Positions 63,757 to 64,000 of a stretch of DNA of 64,000 bases are shown piece by piece. How positions within the stretch are numbered: position 1 is the first letter of the stretch; each line of letters starts with the position of its first letter. The stretch is from assembly GCA_028066245.1 (NCBI GenBank), contig JALCBR010000003.1, positions 1 through 64,000 of the forward strand. The letters run 5' to 3'. This stretch comes from Pirellulales bacterium. Lineage in GTDB: Bacteria; Planctomycetota; Planctomycetia; Pirellulales; S012-138. Position numbers and translations under genes: made by a program. The notes beneath the pieces are model-generated. The model saw nothing but the letters and a program-made list of their open reading frames with translations. It was not told the DNA's origin and ran no database searches.

Positions 63757-64000
63757 ATGAATCTTGAGTCGCTGCACGCCATCTCCACGATGGTCGCTAA
63801 ACAGCGGAACGTCGAATCCGTATTGAAAACGGTGGTCGACTCGCTCGTGCAAAGTTCGGATCTGGCCCTTGCCCGAATTTGGCTGACGCAGCCTGGGGAC
63901 ATCTGCGAAACATGTGTGATGCGTTCGGAGTGCCCGAATCAGTCCCAGTGCCTTCATTTGGTTGCCAGTGCAGGTCGACCGCAAAATCCCGACAGTGGAG
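63757..64000 (+). CDS. GAF-domain sigma-54-type activator, 3' end outside window
   Basis: Only the first 81 residues are present. They start MNLESLHAISTMVAKQRNVE and contain ALARIWLTQPGDICETC, then MRSECPNQSQCLHLVASAG. This Cys-containing GAF segment is characteristic, as I recall it, of Fis-type sigma-54-dependent regulators. The AAA+ and DNA-binding domains would lie beyond base 64000. It is divergent from the AhpD-like operon and the likely reader of its -24/-12 promoter. Confidence 0.78.
   Translation, partial: MNLESLHAISTMVAKQRNVESVLKTVVDSLVQSSDLALARIWLTQPGDICETCVMRSECPNQSQCLHLVASAGRPQNPDSG

Overview
The window reads as a chromosomal stretch from a planctomycete, probably of the Pirellula/Rhodopirellula type. 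This is inferred from family content, not from a database search. The pointers are a secreted protein of the YTV cell-wall repeat class (54067-55398), a TatC with a very large insertion (7716-9185), two secreted VPS10/BNR-type propellers of 790 and 906 residues, very large secreted peptidases, several GTG/TTG starts, and housekeeping genes scattered singly instead of in long conserved operons. No rRNA, tRNA, CRISPR array, insertion sequence or phage gene was seen.

Layout. 1-9185: a partial amidohydrolase, a PH-like membrane protein, an amidase with a possible Tat signal, small metabolic genes, manA and tatC. 9247-13032: a zinc-ribbon/acyl-carrier fusion, then gcvT, gcvH and gcvPA of the glycine cleavage system; gcvPB is not here. 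13058-17659: a signalling island on the minus strand (receiver-kinase, HDOD regulator, degenerate HD-GYP regulator) divergent from an HTH-receiver protein. 18096-33758: two paralogous propellers on the plus strand flank an eight-gene minus-strand glycan operon. That operon holds a radical SAM/SPASM protein, GNAT, membrane protein, AsnB, WbqC, sugar dehydratase/epimerase, DegT aminotransferase and glycosyltransferase, and it ends at a strong bidirectional terminator.

33931-45684: secreted proteins (S9 peptidase, TRASH-like protein, M14 carboxypeptidase, others) and a PA0069-type radical SAM protein. 45828-53615: mnmG, dprA, a di-haem peroxidase, an amidohydrolase/ankyrin pair and queF. 54067-59069: the YTV protein, a methyltransferase, scpB and an extremely acidic protein. 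59173-64000: a redox/hydrolase block (AhpD-like protein, isochorismatase-like hydrolase, alpha/beta hydrolase, a haem-c micro-ORF, ferredoxin-thioredoxin reductase, thioredoxin, FMN protein). It faces the start of a GAF-domain regulator of the sigma-54 activator type.

The two best candidates for an undescribed system are these. First, the 59-64 kb block has a well-matched -24/-12 promoter, a perfect 12-bp inverted repeat and a divergent activator, and puts a peroxidase/hydrolase set under sigma-54 control. Second, the glycan operon combines sugar dehydration, amination, acylation and amidation genes with a radical SAM enzyme. A cross-gene pattern is also notable: four secreted proteins carry Arg/Gly/Gln-rich low-complexity segments.
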